Source of the DNA: Megalobrama amblycephala
Taxonomy: Eukaryota > Chordata > Actinopteri > Cypriniformes > Xenocyprididae
Length of the DNA stretch: 64,000 nucleotides
Reading direction: 5' to 3'
NCBI RefSeq assembly: GCF_018812025.1
Contig: NC_063050.1
Span: forward strand, 11,518,282 to 11,582,281
Shown here: piece after piece, positions 29,176 to 43,000 of the stretch
Numbering within the stretch: position 1 is the first letter of the stretch
Layout: the number at the start of each line of letters is the position of its first letter
Notes under the pieces: model-generated
Database searches by the model: none
The model's input: only the letters and a program-made list of their open reading frames with translations
Told to the model about the DNA's origin: nothing
Position numbers and translations under genes: made by a program

Positions 29176-29850
29176 CGCGTGTATGCCTGTTCAGTGCCTC
29201 TGTGAAGTTCACTTAATTTCACTCGTTTAATCTGACTCCAATTTCAAATGATTCTTATTCTTAGGTTGTGTTTCCAATTAGAAAAAAATCATTTGTTATG
29301 TATTAATTTAGATATTTGATTATTATGGGTATCTCATATTTTCAATTATTCTTTCATTACGGACCCATATCACTTAGAAAAGTCACTTCGGCTGTTAAGT
29401 TCTTTTCACGATCACAAACTCGCCAGTTCTGATCTTAGTCAGAGGGTGCAGAGTTTACTAATGCATTTGAGTCGAACCGCCACATGCTTGCTCATACAAA
29501 AACACAGTTTTCTTAGTCACGATACTGCAACTTGCTCAGCCAGTTGATAGACAAAAATCAAAAGGTCCCATGATGTGCCCACATGCTCCTTTCCAAAACA
29601 ATAGATACACAAGTTACATTATATGTCTTGAAGAATTTTCAGTGACTTGAGTCAGGGGGAAGGGAAGGTGTGTTTGTGTGTGTGTGTGTGTGTGTGTTGT
29701 GGGGGAGGCATTGTCCTTTTGGGGTTAGGGCAAGGCATTGTCATTTGCTACTTCTTTGAGATCTTTTTTCCAGATAAGTTGTATTATTTTATTGCAGGAT
29801 GCTTGATCTCTGTTTTTGTCTAGCAGGAAAATCAAGTCTTACAAATGTGT
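29118..29850. repeat. dispersed duplicate, copy 2 of 18334-19557
   Basis: Same order and orientation as copy 1, with a short (GT)n at 29666-29697 and a deletion relative to copy 1. It ends at the right arm of the possible 12-kb composite element. Confidence 0.6.
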
Positions 29851-30599
29851 CGTCATGAGCCGCAGGGTTTAATTTGGATTTGTCTGTGCATGTTGTTTTT
29901 ACTCTTAAAGATGGAGTTCCCATTGCCATGCATAATACGACTGACAGACCGCAACGTTTGGAGTTAAAAATCATCATTTGTGTTCTACTGAAGAAACAAA
30001 GTCACCTACATCTTGGATGCCCTGGGGGTGAGCAGATAAACATCAAATTTTCATTTTTGGGTGAACTGTCCATTTAACTATAGAAACTGGTAAGGCAGGC
30101 AATGAAACAAAGGAAACAGGAACTAAAAACAGGAAGTCAGAATACAGGAACAATGCAAACAAAACTATACAGTACTTCAAAATAAGAGTCCACAACACAA
30201 GACACTAATCATAACAACTTTACATTAACTAGCAACATTATATTTCCCCCCAAAAAATCATACACCTATATTCTTTGTATTACTACATGAAAATAAATGT
30301 TAATGCTATTTTCGAATGTGTCTGGTTTCTCCAGGGAGTAAAATATAAGTTGAGGTGTTGTAACACTATTAGACACTAGTAGGTCATTTCTGTTATCACC
30401 AGTTAAAAAGTGGGCTACAGTAATAAATGGGTACACTATAAAAGTCATAAGACTGTGTTAAAAAGTAAAGGATTTACAGAACAATTCTGAAGAATTAAAG
30501 TAAAATTTCTCATGTTATATATGTTCATGAGGGTTAAATGACAAAGTTTTTCATCTAAATCAGTATCTTGTTTAATTTGATATTTTCTATCTTCTAACC

Positions 30600-31385
30600 C
30601 ACTACATTAAGTCAAGGCTGCTATGCCTCCCTGCCACAAATATGGTAGAACCATCACTTCTACCACTAAAGATTGCTTTATAAATAATCTTCCTGATCAG
30701 TTTCATTGCCTTTGCATATCCAGACAGCTTAGAAGACCTCGATGTTGCAATAGAAACTATTGACTCTGTCTTTTCCAGCACATTAGACTCAGTTGCTCCT
30801 TTGCGCTTAAAAAAGATTAAGGAAATTAATCCAACACCGTGGTACAACGAGCACACTCTGGCCCTTAAGAGATCAGCCAGAAAAATGGAGCGCAGCTGGA
30901 AGAAAACAAAACTAGAAGTTTTTTGCATTTTGTGGAGAGAGAGAATGATTGAGTAAAGAAAAGCCTTAACGACTGCTAGATCTGCTTATTTTTCAAATCT
31001 TTTAGAAGAAAATAAACACAACCCTGGGTATTTATTTGATACAGTGGCTAAATTAACAAGAAATAAAGCTTCAGCTTCTGATGTTTCCAAACAGCACAGC
31101 AGTAATGACTTTATGAACTTCTTTACTTGCAAGATTGACAATATTAGAGAAAAAATTATAACCATGCAACCGTCTACTACAGTATCGTGTCAGATAGTGC
31201 ATTGTAGTGTCCCTGAGGAAAAATTCAATTCATTCACTGCTTTAGGAGAGAAAGAATTGTCCAAACTTGCTAAATCATCAAAATCAACAACATGTATTAG
31301 ACCCTATACCAACTAAGCTATTGAAAGAGATGCTTCCAGAGATCATAGATCCTCTTCTTAATATCGTTAATTCATCTTTATCACT
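30600..31385 (+). pseudogene. L2/CR1-like LINE fragment, N-terminal to the reverse transcriptase
   Basis: Recognisable LINE strings are CFINNLPDQF, PTPWYNEHTLALKRSARKMER, NPGYLFDTVAKLTRNKAS, and PIPTKLLKEMLPEIIDPLL in the region leading into the reverse transcriptase. An in-frame stop (near 30955) and at least two frameshifts break it. It stops at 31385 where another repeat begins (TAGGGCTGAACGATTAATCG). It shows the same kind of sequence as the longer LINE at 52690-57128. Confidence 0.7.
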
Positions 31386-31387
31386 AG

Positions 31388-32371
31388 TAGGGCTGAACGA
31401 TTAATCGCATTTGTGATAACATCGCGATATGACAAAACGCAATATTTAAATTGCAAATGCTGTGATTACCCGCTCGTCACGTGACACGCGAGAGTAAGCG
31501 GTCTGCAGAGGAAGCATCAACTTGGCACACTATGCAATGAAGCCAGTCAGTGTATGGGGATGATTAGAAGGTCATGATGGTCAGAGGCCAGTGGGCAATG
31601 CGCTATGAGAAACACGTGCTTTCCTTATGTTTGCAGTGTGTTGTCTCGCCTGCTGGTATTTTCCATACAAATGCTCTATGAATGCTGCCTCAGCTATGTC
31701 GTTATGTCAAATTCAAATGCTGACGCGCGTTTTGTGAAGAGCGCTCGCGTGTGCGGCTGTGCACGACTCCGTTTAAGTGGTTAAACATACTTGCATCTCA
31801 AAATGCTTTAATGATGCAAAAGTAATGCAAACACAGTCAGTTATGTCTAAGGGGATCAAACAAACAGTACAAACTACATCTTATATTTCAAAAGATACCT
31901 GTGCATTAATGTGAATGCAGCTTATTAAATCTCCCACTCTCTAAAACTGGGAGATCTTTTTTTCTCTGAAAAAGAGAAAAATCACTCAACAGCTCTCCCA
32001 GCTAACAGAATTTTGTTATAAGAACATTCTTTAAATATTCAGTGGTTGGTTCTGGGAACATTAAAATCCATTCTAGGAACGTTGATTTGTAACATTCCAA
32101 GAACATAAATTGTCCAGTTTCCTTAATGTTAGTAGAATGTTATTTAAAGGTTAGTATGATGTTCCTGAAACATTCTTTCAATCATTCAAACACCTGCTGT
32201 GAACAAGCACTGAAAGAAAGAGAAATAAGAACACAACTTTCTTCAGCCACAGACTTAGATGAACTGAAGATAAAAGACATTAAACCTCTGAAGATCTGAT
32301 TAAACAACTCCACAAACAGCATTGCCAGCTTCACTTATTACTAACCAGACTGAGAATTAGTAGAAGTTCAG
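31388..32371. other. old DNA-transposon sequence
   Basis: Starts TAGGGCTGAACGATTAATCG, a common fish interspersed-repeat terminus. The right terminus was not found. The rest up to 32371 is AT-rich, with no gene recognised. Confidence 0.4.
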
Positions 32372-32808
32372 GGGCCGTATTCACAAAACATCTTAAGGCT
32401 AAAAGTAGCTTCTAACTTGCCGATTTAGGAGAAACTCTTAAAAATAATGTGCATGTCAGTCCCAATTTTAGGAGTCCTAAATTTTTGCTCTAAGAGTATT
32501 TCACAAAGCATTTTAGTGCTAAAACTAGCTCCTAAATCTGTGAGACATTAGGAGTAGTCAAGAGGACTCCTAAGTCACTAAGACCAAATCACAAACAGTC
32601 CTAATCCAGCCATAGACACTGTACACCATTGAGACAATAGCGATAGAGCTTTTGGTGCTGAACCTTTTCTTCATAAATGCAATACATTTTGATGTATAGA
32701 TTTGAATCTACAATAAGATGGCAAAAATAAATCTTTAACAAATAAATAAATATTGTCTGATTACCTGTGGCAATGGTTTTCATGAGATCACACTCATGAA
32801 AACTCATG

Positions 32809-32862
<54 letters not shown>

Positions 32863-33308
32863 AGCATATTTGGTGTGCTGTCCAATGGGATCGAGGGCTC
32901 CGAGCTTGGAATTTAGCCCATTTTAAAACTTTTATGGCAACATTTTATTTTGACTATGGCAACATTTTTATTAATTTTATTATATTTATTTGAATAGGGC
33001 AACATTTGTATTTTAAACATTTGTATTTTTACTTTATTTTAATATGTAAACATGACACCTCATTCTACAATATTTCTATGATTAAATCGCTGACTCCTCC
33101 CCATTAGCCAGTCACTGTGTGTATACTCCATAGCAACGAGGTCAACCCCGCCCTTACTCTTAGCTTAAGACTTCTGTCTATTCCTTAGTAAAAGATTGTC
33201 TCAGCAGCTTTGTGAATAGGTTTTAAGAGAAAACTCTTAGCTAAGAACGTTTACTGCTGTTTAGGAGAACTCTTAGTGGTAAGATAAAATGTTTTGTGAA
33301 TACAGCCC
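32372..33308. mobile_element. inverted-repeat element with GGGCCGTATTCACAAAACAT ends
   Basis: The left end GGGCCGTATTCACAAAACAT and right end ATGTTTTGTGAATACAGCCC are inverted. TAGCTCCTAA and TTAAGACT-type words are mirrored inside. It contains an A-run followed by (TA)n at 32808-32859. No transposase is visible. Confidence 0.75.
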
Positions 33309-33489
33309 GAGATGTTTTGTTTGAGGTCACCATCATGGAGGTTGGTGGTTGCTTTAGTTGAGCTCTTGACCCTTGACTGTTATAGAGTTGCTTCTTTTTC
33401 AGCAATTGCAGGTGTTTTCAGAAAACATTTCTGCATTAATAAAAAAAGATTAACATGTCTGTTCTAAGAACAGACAAATGGCTGTATTA

Positions 33490-33646
33490 AAGTGGTCTAA
33501 ACCAGTGTTTCTCAAACCTGTCCTGGGGACCCCCCACCACTGCACATTTTGCATGTCACCCTCATCTAACACACCTGATTCAAGTCATCAGCTAATTAGT
33601 AGAGACTGCAAGAGTTGAATTGGGTGTGTTAAATCAGGGTTAGATC
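33490..33646. repeat. hAT-type MITE fragment
   Basis: AACCAGTGTTTCTCAAACCT and the following CACACCTGATTCA / TAATTAGTAGAGACTG words are characteristic of an abundant cyprinid hAT-derived repeat. It is cut off on the right by the element starting at 33647. Confidence 0.6.
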
Positions 33647-35089
33647 TATTTTATCTTTATTGATTGTACTATATCTGTGATTCAACACGTAAGAACCAGC
33701 AATCGGTTGTTTAGGAGAATATACAAGTCTTATAATGCATAAAATATTTTGAGCTCCTGCATAACTTGGACAGCAGAGACATCAACAATCAGAATATGAA
33801 CAATGGTGACATCCAGAAGTGTAATGTTGCAATGCATGCTGGGTGCCAGCATAGTACAAAACTCCCAGCATGCAGCTTTATTGCCACCATTGTTGAGATT
33901 GATGTGCTGATTTTTGATATCTGTATGTGTCTAAATAATGCTGCAGCTGTTTTGTGTGTGTGTGTGTGTGTGCGTGCACATGGTGTTTAAAAATAAACTA
34001 TTTTTAGCTGATTGTTGTTGGAGCTCTTGCTGTAGTTTCACAGTAGTGATAATGTAAAATATTAGTCTGTTTAATAATGTAACAATGGATAAAACATTAT
34101 ATGAATTCAGAGAAGCAAGAGACTATGTGATGGTTGTTTTCACCTAATTCACATAATTATTAGCTCTTAACGATTTTTTCTGATGTATGGAAAGTCATGG
34201 GTCAAGAGCTCAACTAAAGCAAACGCTGATCTCCTCAATGGTGACATAAAACCAAACATTTTCAACAAAATATCAACATTTAAACTTCTGTTAATTCTCA
34301 ATAAGATCTTCTGTAGAAATAAAGTTAATCTGGTCAGTAATAAGTGTAATAATGTGTAATGGCTGGAAGACAGTTGTAGTTCTGCTTGTAGTTGAAGTTT
34401 CTGTTCTTATTTTTTCTGTTCTTGTTCCTCTTTTCAGTGGTTCTGCTTGTTAACATCAGGTGTTCATCATTAATGCTCAATCATCACTTAAATATTAACT
34501 TAATTATCTCATTGCAACAGCATCAATGTTACTTTTACTCTGTAGTGTGGACACTAGAGGATGTTCCTGTGGGGTTGAAAGGGTTAAAGGTGTAAGATAA
34601 AAAGACACACCCACAAAATGCATTTTAACAGTAACAAACTGTAAGTTAAAAAACAGTTATATACTGGCAACACTGTTGCCAGTAGTTTACTGAAAAATTG
34701 AGTTTTGTGGGTCACCATTGTGCTGAAGAGTAGAGCCTGTGCTTAGATTCAGGAGAAGATCTAAAGGCATTGGTGATATGCTGCATGTTGTTTTATTTAA
34801 CAGATGGTGACTGTGTAGTTGTTGAGGCAGTGAAAATCTTTTTATTTGAGATGTTTTTAGTGAACTCTAAAGAAATGAGCTCATAGTAATAATATGCCCA
34901 TATTATTAGCATATAATAAAAATTTGTTTGTAAATTTAAGGCAGTTGGTTTCTGCAAATGAAATGAGGTAACAAGTTTTAATTTAGTGCATGGTATCTTT
35001 ACAGTAACATACTGTAGATTACAGTAAATAACTGGCAACAGTGTTGCCAGTATTATACTGTAAAAAAAGCCTGAGAAGGTCTAACAGTG
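33647..35089. mobile_element. CACTG-type element, copy 1, left end missing
   Basis: Long stretches match 48950-49918 in the same orientation: GATTGTACTATATCTGTGAT, GCAATGCATGCTGGGTGCCA, GCTTTATTGCCACCATTGTT. It ends AAGGTCTAACAGTG. The left terminus seen in copy 2 (CACTGTTAGACCTTGC) is missing here. Confidence 0.65.
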
Positions 35090-35928
35090 TAGAATAAAGC
35101 CTATAAAAGGAAAGTCATGAGATGGGAAAATTGGATACATGTTTATACATTTCCCAAGTGGTTATATAAAGAATTCATAGGATTGAGAGAGTTTATTTGT
35201 CTTTCTCAGAAAGAATGAGTCACTAGTCTCTACAACTTTCTTTTTGATCATAAAAGTACCATGCATCTGTAACAGGACACCTAGTTCTGCCTGTGTGTTA
35301 GCTACATTTGGGATGCTGGTTGCAGTTTTAGGGGGATGGATTCACAGAACTTTGATAGAGTGAGTTTATGGGTAATTCATTAAATATAATGAATACTTGT
35401 GTGCCTGATTTGTCCAGATGCTACACTGCGATTTAAAAATTCTTCACAAATCGGAGAAAAAGGAGTTTTCCCATAAAGTCTAGCTAAACATAGACGCAGC
35501 ACTCGTTCCATATCTAAGAGAACCAAGGTTACGTTAGCAACCGAGTGCGTTTTGTTGGCTATATAAATGGTACATTTGTACAGAGTATAAATCTGCCAGG
35601 ATCACTTCATAAAGTCGGTTGAGCTCTGAAATGGTATTTACATAATTCATACAATGCCCAGTCCAAAACGTGCTGCAATGTCTTTTATGATTATTATACT
35701 GAGACACAATTTTAAAATATCACACAAAACAAGTGATAGTTTTGGATTTGTAATTCAGAGTGACAAAAGCATAATGGATGTTTTTTGCCAGGCACTGTAT
35801 ATCACACGATGAATAATTGTAGTCCAAAACAAAACTTTTTTTTTTTTTTTTTTTTTTTTCATTTTTTATTCAGTCAGTGTGTTCTTTATAAAATTACAAG
35901 TATTTTGGACAAAACAATGTTATGAAGA
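35090..35928. other. 3' flank of C3 gene B, no gene
   Basis: Sequence downstream of the C3 gene B polyadenylation signal. It contains a poly-T at about 35838-35860 and otherwise nothing I recognise. Confidence 0.5.
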
Positions 35929-35934
35929 TTTATT
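35929..35934 (-). terminator. polyadenylation signal of C3 gene B
   Basis: AATAAA on the minus strand, about 50 bases past the TAA stop codon (35983-35985). This gives a short 3' UTR. Confidence 0.75.
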
Positions 35935-35982
35935 GAAAGTTTGCAAGGGATGTTTAATTTTTTGTAATCAACAAATGTATAA

Positions 35983-38513
35983 TTATGTAGCACATCCTTC
36001 TTTGAGGAGGCTATTCTCGAGTTCAGAGATGCCGATGTATTGATCCCTGTATTTTTTATCTTGGCTTTCCTCTTTTGTGGGCCAGTATTCAACCCAGGTC
36101 TGCTCTCCAAAGATGTACTGCAGACTAAAAAACAGAAAAGTGAAGACATAAAAGACTTGGCTACACATGAATAATTTCCAGTATAAGGGTCAATGACAAA
36201 TAGCGATGTCCAAGGTGCTAAAAAACATTGTATTAATGTTGGTTTCATACATTTTTGAAAAACATTTTTACCATTTTATAACAAATATTTTTTCTCAGAT
36301 TTTCTCAGAATGACTACATTTCCATAAACAATTTCAGTGTCAAATGGATTTCCTGCACGATGCCATTTATGCCATTTAAAGAATTTCAGCTTTTTTCTTC
36401 AGTTTCTTGACAGTCACACCACATAAGACAATTTTTGACTTAAAGCCTCACAAAAATCATTAAATTTGAATTTAGAAATGTTGTTCATTATTTATGTGTA
36501 TCCAAGCAATTTTTATATATACTATATTTCATAATGCGTCTTTTAAATAACAGAACAAAACTTTGAATAAATTTGAACAAAATTGGAGCATCACATCACT
36601 GAGCAGTTAACAACATACATTGTACATACTTTAAATACAAAATGCTCAGGCAAATGCTGTTATTTACAGACACACAGTGGACACTTACCTTCCTCCTAGC
36701 TTTGGCAGGTCAGTGGATTTGCCCATAATGAGGTACGACTTGCCTTCTACCAATCCCAAATCTTCCCTGCAACTGGGACGAGCCAAAAATGGTCTGACTC
36801 TCCCCTCAACATCCTCATCAGTGCCTACAGGACAGAACAGTGTTTAGGAAACACTTTCATTATGCAATGTAGCCTCATGTTGAACATGTATTTGAGAGGA
36901 CAAACATCATTTAACTGGAATCAGACACATTTCAAATGCATTTCATGATCAGTGGAGAAACATAGAGAGAATATTGAACTGTACCTTCTTTCAGCACCTG
37001 GTCCACCTTCAAGTGATAGATGTCAGAGTCCTGTGCCAGATCCATCCCCATCACTGAGACTTTATAAACTGTCAAATATACATGTTATATTGTTATCTAC
37101 ATGTAGAGCTCAGGTCAAACTTTTTAAAACTGCATTTATACGCCCCCTGTTCACTGCTCACTGACTATTCAGTTACAGAGGTTCTTGAGTGAACAGCTCA
37201 GAGGAAGGTAGTATATTCAGTGAATAACAACATAGATTTGTGTCTGTTCTTCACACAGGAGACTTGGAATACAGTACACGAGTCCAATTTAAAAAATTAA
37301 GATTCATTATTTACACACTCTCATGTTGTTCCAAACCTGTATGAGTTTCTTTGTTTTGATGAACACAAAAGAAGATATTTTGAAGAATGTTGGAAATCAA
37401 ACAGTTGACTGTAGCCAATGACTTCCATAGTAGGAAAAAAAAAATACTGTGGAAATCAATGACTGCCGTCACCTGTTTGATTACCAACATTCTTCAAAAT
37501 ATCTTCTTTTGTGTTCAACAGAAGAAATAAACTCATTCAGGTTTAGAACAACATGAAAGTGTGTAAATAATGAATCTTAATTTCTTGAAGTATGACATTC
37601 ATGAGCATGAATTAACACAGAGAATTGAATGCATTTACCATAATCCATGCCAGCTTCACAGGCTTTAACCAAACGCTCATCATCTTCGACGCTGTTTTTC
37701 TTCTGGAAACTGCAGTTTTCTGTGTTAAGAGAAGTTGACAGTTCAAACAGTTAGGGTTAGGGTTAGGTTTCCCCTCTCATTCAAATTCAACTGTAAATCA
37801 TAACTGAATGTTTAACTTTTTTCCAAGGGTTAAATCTAGATGTGAAGGAGAAGATTTCAGTCCAACCTCAAGAGTCTGTTCATTGCCTGTTCAGGCCTGT
37901 TTTAAGTACTAGATTTAGTACTAAATCTGACACTTTGACTAACATTACAAGTGGACAGGGATTAAAATAAAATGCTACAATGCTTCAGGATATGATCTCT
38001 TTACACTGTTCCTGCAGTGTTCTTATGTGTGTTTGTGATAATACCTTCTGCACACTGGCACAGGTCTCCCTTACATAGTCTGTATATAGCGGCGTCTTTC
38101 CGTTCAGGGTGGAAGTACTTTGTACAGCGTGCATCTGAAAAAGAAAAAAACATACATGGGTTTAATTAATTTTATGATATGAAAATGCAAATATGACCCG
38201 GTGTGACTTATTTTCTGGAAAATACAGTAATAGGTTACAATATTTGCTGAGAAAAGTGCCCAAATGAAGATTATTAAAAAGAATTATTCTGTCAGATGAC
38301 TAAATCATTGGATGGACTTTGGAACTGAGAAATTATGTTAATTTGAGAGCTCCAGTTTAATTAAACGAAAGTATGTATGTGTTTATTCACGTGCACCAAA
38401 AACTTACTGGGTGAGTAATATTCATATATTGTGACTGCAGCAGGTTGAAGCAGACCCACATCAAGCATCTTGTGCATTCTGAAGGCAATTCTTTCTGATT
38501 CTGTACGCAAAAC
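35983..38513 (-). CDS. c3: C3 gene B exons 36-41: MG8 end, anchor and C345C (netrin-like) domain
   Basis: Exons 38408-38513, 38045-38134, 37639-37719, 36985-37068, 36689-36824 and 35983-36124. RCTKYFHPE, LCKGDLCQCAEENC, KACEAG, SCREDL and the final GCAT match the C345C cysteine framework. The human Cys1637 and Cys1646 positions are Ser (36064-36066) and Tyr (36037-36039), and human Cys1458 is Arg (38490-38492). The last exon has TWVEYWP, matching human DTWVEHWP. The protein stops at TAA 35983-35985. Confidence 0.93.
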
Positions 38514-40042
38514 CTAAAAATACAGAAACCAAAGCAAATTTATGATTACATATCTTATTGTACAATGAAGCTGTGTACAATATTTGGGTTATATAGTTTT
38601 AACATAAATTAATAAACTGAATGTGATTAATATTTCTCAGTTATACACAAATGAAACAGGTAAGATTTATGTAACGGTACAGCAAAATGTTAAAATAACA
38701 CTGCCTAGTGTTCATGTGTGTGCACACTACAGAGTTAACGTACCATTGAAGCAGTGTTAAATGAGCATTAAATGAGCAGTGTTCATTTCTCATGGGCGTT
38801 TTGCTGTATGCCATTACATAAATCTTACCTGTTTCATTTATGTATAACTGACAAGTATTAATCACATTCAGTTTATTAATTTATGATAAAATTATGTAAC
38901 CCAAATTGAATAAAATTTTATATGCAATTCAAATATTTTTTTTATTTTTTATCTTTTGAGTGTAAACATTGAAAAAGAACCACATGATCATGCAGTTATT
39001 GGATATTAATGAGCACTTTGGAACATCTGTCAGCCAATCAGAATCAAGAATTCAACAATATCTTATAGAAATATAAAGCGAAACTCTTCCAGCAGGTCAA
39101 AAGAAAATGAGATGAAATGATCAGGCAACTCAATCTGTTGAAATACCTTTTCTAAGTAGAGGATGAGGGATCCTCGCTCTGACAGCACTTTGTCCATCTC
39201 AAATTTCTGAATGTATCTCTCCTTCCCTGTGGACAACTGAGGACAAGAAAACAAGAAGTTAAAATCAATACATGATATGATCAAAATGTCCTGTCTGTAG
39301 ATGTTTATTAGATTCCTCTTCTATTCACATTTATGCTACTAGAACTGAGACGCTCCACAAGGCTTGTGAGTTTTTGTTTCTAGAATGGAATAATTTATTC
39401 ATACTGTAAATGTGAGGCAACACTTCATCAGTTTATCATCATGATACCTCTTCAAGATCTTTGCCTTCCACCCTAAATCCTGTTGGTATGCCAATGTCCA
39501 GAATAGTCATAGTAGCATCAGTTTTATCACTTTTGTAGCTGTAAAAATAGACAGATCAAGAGCAGATTTTATTAACAGGTTTTGTAGGTCTTCAGGTTTG
39601 CTTCATCTACTGATTCTGCGTTTAAGGCTGTTTTCACACTAGAGCTCTTGGTGCGAACCCGAGTCCATTTGATGTCAGAATTAGGTCACACTTTAGAATA
39701 CTGTATCGTACTTACTGCATAACTAACAAGGAATTACTGCAGAATTAATCGGTAGTTCTTCATTAACACTCAAGTAACTACTATTAACTACCAAGGAATA
39801 TGTGTTAACTAATCAGTATGTCATAGCGTTTTTTAATTGTGTTAAGTAACTATTAGTTAATCAGTAACTAATCAATTCAGTCATGCCTCCTGAAGAACTA
39901 CGATTAAGTAACTACTAATTCAGCTTCAGGAGGAATAACTATTAAGTAACTATTAATGAACTGTGAAACGCAGTATCAGGTTATGGCCCTTTCTTCTTTA
40001 CTACTAATGTTAGTTGATTTACTTAGATTTATGCCTACTGTA

Positions 40043-40099
<57 letters not shown>

Positions 40100-43000
40100 T
40101 CTGAAAATATTGTTAAACATTCGTTCATTTGCGCCACTGTATGTTTCTGTCGGTGGGTGCTATAATGTTGCACGTCTTGCATCGCATGCAGGTCAAAGTT
40201 TGAGCGCACACATGTAATATCTGTGAGTTTTGTAATATCTCCCGTTTTGCAAGAGAAAAGGGACTGGGATTCCAACTGTCAGCGGAGAGGTACATCGCTC
40301 TCGCATTATAACAATGCGCTGGCGACACTTAAACTAAACACTGTAGATACCACATTAATGAACTGTAGAATTAGAAGAAAGTTATTTATTCATTTATGTT
40401 TTTTAAACGAATGGTGAATTCTTCGTGTTTTTCCTCGTGCTCGACCATTTCCGTGGATGGCGCTTGAGAGTGTTAATTTTTTTTATTCAAGTGTTGTCTG
40501 CAACCAGAAAATCAGGATGGATCCGTGACCTGCCAATACCTCAGGTATGTTTATGGCCTTTTATATATTTTGTGTCTGTTTTTACTCAAGATATTTCACA
40601 TTACTATTATAAAGTGATGCCAAATGAGTTCTGTATTTAAGGCAATGATCATTACCACATCATGCTCAAAGAATTACTTCAAACCCACTGATAATTAATA
40701 AAGAATTACCACATCATTCTCAAGGAATTACTAAGAACCTGGAACAGTATTCTAAAGTGAAAACAATGGGAACCCATTGATAATTAATAAAGAATTACCA
40801 CATCATTCTCAAGGAATTACTAAGAACCTGGAACAGTATTCTAAAGTGAAAACAATGGGAACCCATTGATAATTAATAAAGAATTACCACAACATTCTCA
40901 AGGAATTACTAAGAACCTGGAACAGTATTCTAAAGTGAAAACAATGGGAACCCATTGATAATTAATAAAGAATTACCACAACATTCTCAAGGAATTACTA
41001 AGAACCTGGAACAGTATTCTAAAGTGAAAACAATGGGAACCCACTGATAATTAATAAAGAATTACCACAACATTCTCAAGGAATTACTAAGAACCTGGAA
41101 CAGTATTCTAAAGTGAAAACAATGGGAACCCATTGATAATTAATAAAGAATTACCACAACATTCTCAAGGAATTACTAAGAACCTGGGACAGTATTCTAA
41201 AGTGAAAATATCCTTGTGCATAAGTAATAAAGCCTAAAGTAGTACTAACATAAAAAATGTAATTTTACTTTAAAAGATGACACATTTTAAGAACATTTAC
41301 ATTTATTGCAGTGTTAATAACATTTAAAAAAAAAAAAAAAAAACATCTATTTCCATACAACAAAACAATGAAAAAAGTGAACACTAAAACAAGAAAACAA
41401 TGCCAAAATTTTACATCAGATTACAAGGAACTTACCAAATATAACAACAGAAGACAGCAAATATGTGTATGCCTAAACTTCAGCTTTCAGCCAATGGTTT
41501 TCTAATACATCTAATTCATGTTATTTTTTTCTGGCAAAGGTCAATAAGCATGCCATTCTTCTTTTTTTCCTCGATGATGCTTCGAAGTGTTTTTTCAACC
41601 GTTTTTCGATCCACCCCACACTTGTGGTACGACACATTGATGTCTTAAGACACGAAACGATCGGTTTTTGTGAGAAACCGAACGGTATTTATATAATTTT
41701 TTAACTCTAATACACCACTATGTCCAACTGCCTTCATCCTCCATGTTAATAAGGTCAAATTGCATTCTAGACGGAAGTGATGTCGCGCGCGTAGACTTCA
41801 ACGTGTGCTAGAGATCACTTCCGTCATGGAAGGATGAAGGCAGTTGGACCAGTGCCCAAGGAAGTCGACCGGAAGTTGAAGTCGGCCGGGTGCCGCCATC
41901 TTGTAGCAGAACTTCACTTGCGTTAGCATCCCCATTGACTCCCATTCATTTTGGCGTCACTTTGACAGTGAATAACTTTACATCTGAGGCGTTTAAAGAC
42001 TCCATTTGTCCATTATTTATTTCTAAAGATACACGACAATGTATAAAGGGCTCCATTACCTTCTATGTTACATTATGGCCCCGTAGATACAGTTTTTGTA
42101 AAAATAGGCTAACGATTGCGTCATAACCACTCGACTCTCTGTCGCACAGTAGAGAAATTACCGTACAGACAGGAGGAGAAGCTCGCAGGCAATCGGGGAG
42201 ATGTCAAGAGAGATGGCGTACTGGCGTTACATTTTAAAATACTATACAAAATAATTAATCAGAATACTTACTCCTGCTTACTCACGCCAAAGAATTCCCC
42301 GCTCAAGCTCGCCGTCTCTGCAAGATTAACAATGGCAGTTTGCACGCACAGCTACTAGAAGATTTACATCTGTCAGACAGGTTGCGGACGTCATCAAGCT
42401 TAGTTTGAGTCTGCGCGTCAGAAACGGAAGTGCTAAAAATCGCTAAAAATGGGCTTCACTTGTCTCAATTGAGTTCCAATGGGGTCGCTGTGTCCATTTC
42501 TTTTACTGTCTATGAGTTGGACATAGTGGTGTATTAGAGTTAAAAAATGATATAAATACCGTTCGGTTTCTCACAAAAACCGATCGTTTCGTGTCTTAGG
42601 ACATTAATGTGTCGTACCACAAGTGTGGGGTGGATCGAAAAACGGTTGTGGATACGGCAGCGATAGCAGAGCTGGAGTATTGTGATGCTGACGCCTACAA
42701 GACATTGCATGAAAAGTTCCAGAAACTGTCAGAGTTTGCCAAACAGTGCAAAGAAATGTGCACAAGGGAGCCACTTCAAAGCATCATTGAGGAAAAAAAG
42801 AAGAATGGCATGCTTATTGACCTTTGCCAGAAAAAAATAACATGAATTAGATGTATTAGAGAACCATTGGCTGAAAGCTGAAGTTTAGGCATACACATAT
42901 TTGCTGTCTTCTGTTGTTATATTTGGTAAGTTCCTAGTAATCTGATGTAAAATTTTGGTATTGTTTTCTTGTTTTAGTGTTCACTTTTTTCATTGTTTTG

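Larger units (their letters stand above)
18092..30078. mobile_element. possible 12-kb composite element with TTAA ends
   Basis: The left end (18092 on) reads TTAAAGGGATAGTTCACCC, followed by A-rich sequence and TTTGATGTTTATCTG. The right end (30029-30078) is the reverse complement with few changes, so an inverted terminal match of about 50 bases is separated by 12 kb. The interior includes a short hairpin at 18150-18215, a segment at 18237-18330 also found in the foldback element (42517-42611), a duplicated block, and several younger insertions. It may be one large element or two unrelated MITE halves in opposite orientation. Confidence 0.35.

Noticed and set aside
32601..32993. Frames across the (TA)n and A-run
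   Set aside because: Low-complexity IYIYIY and KKKK products of a microsatellite inside a transposon.
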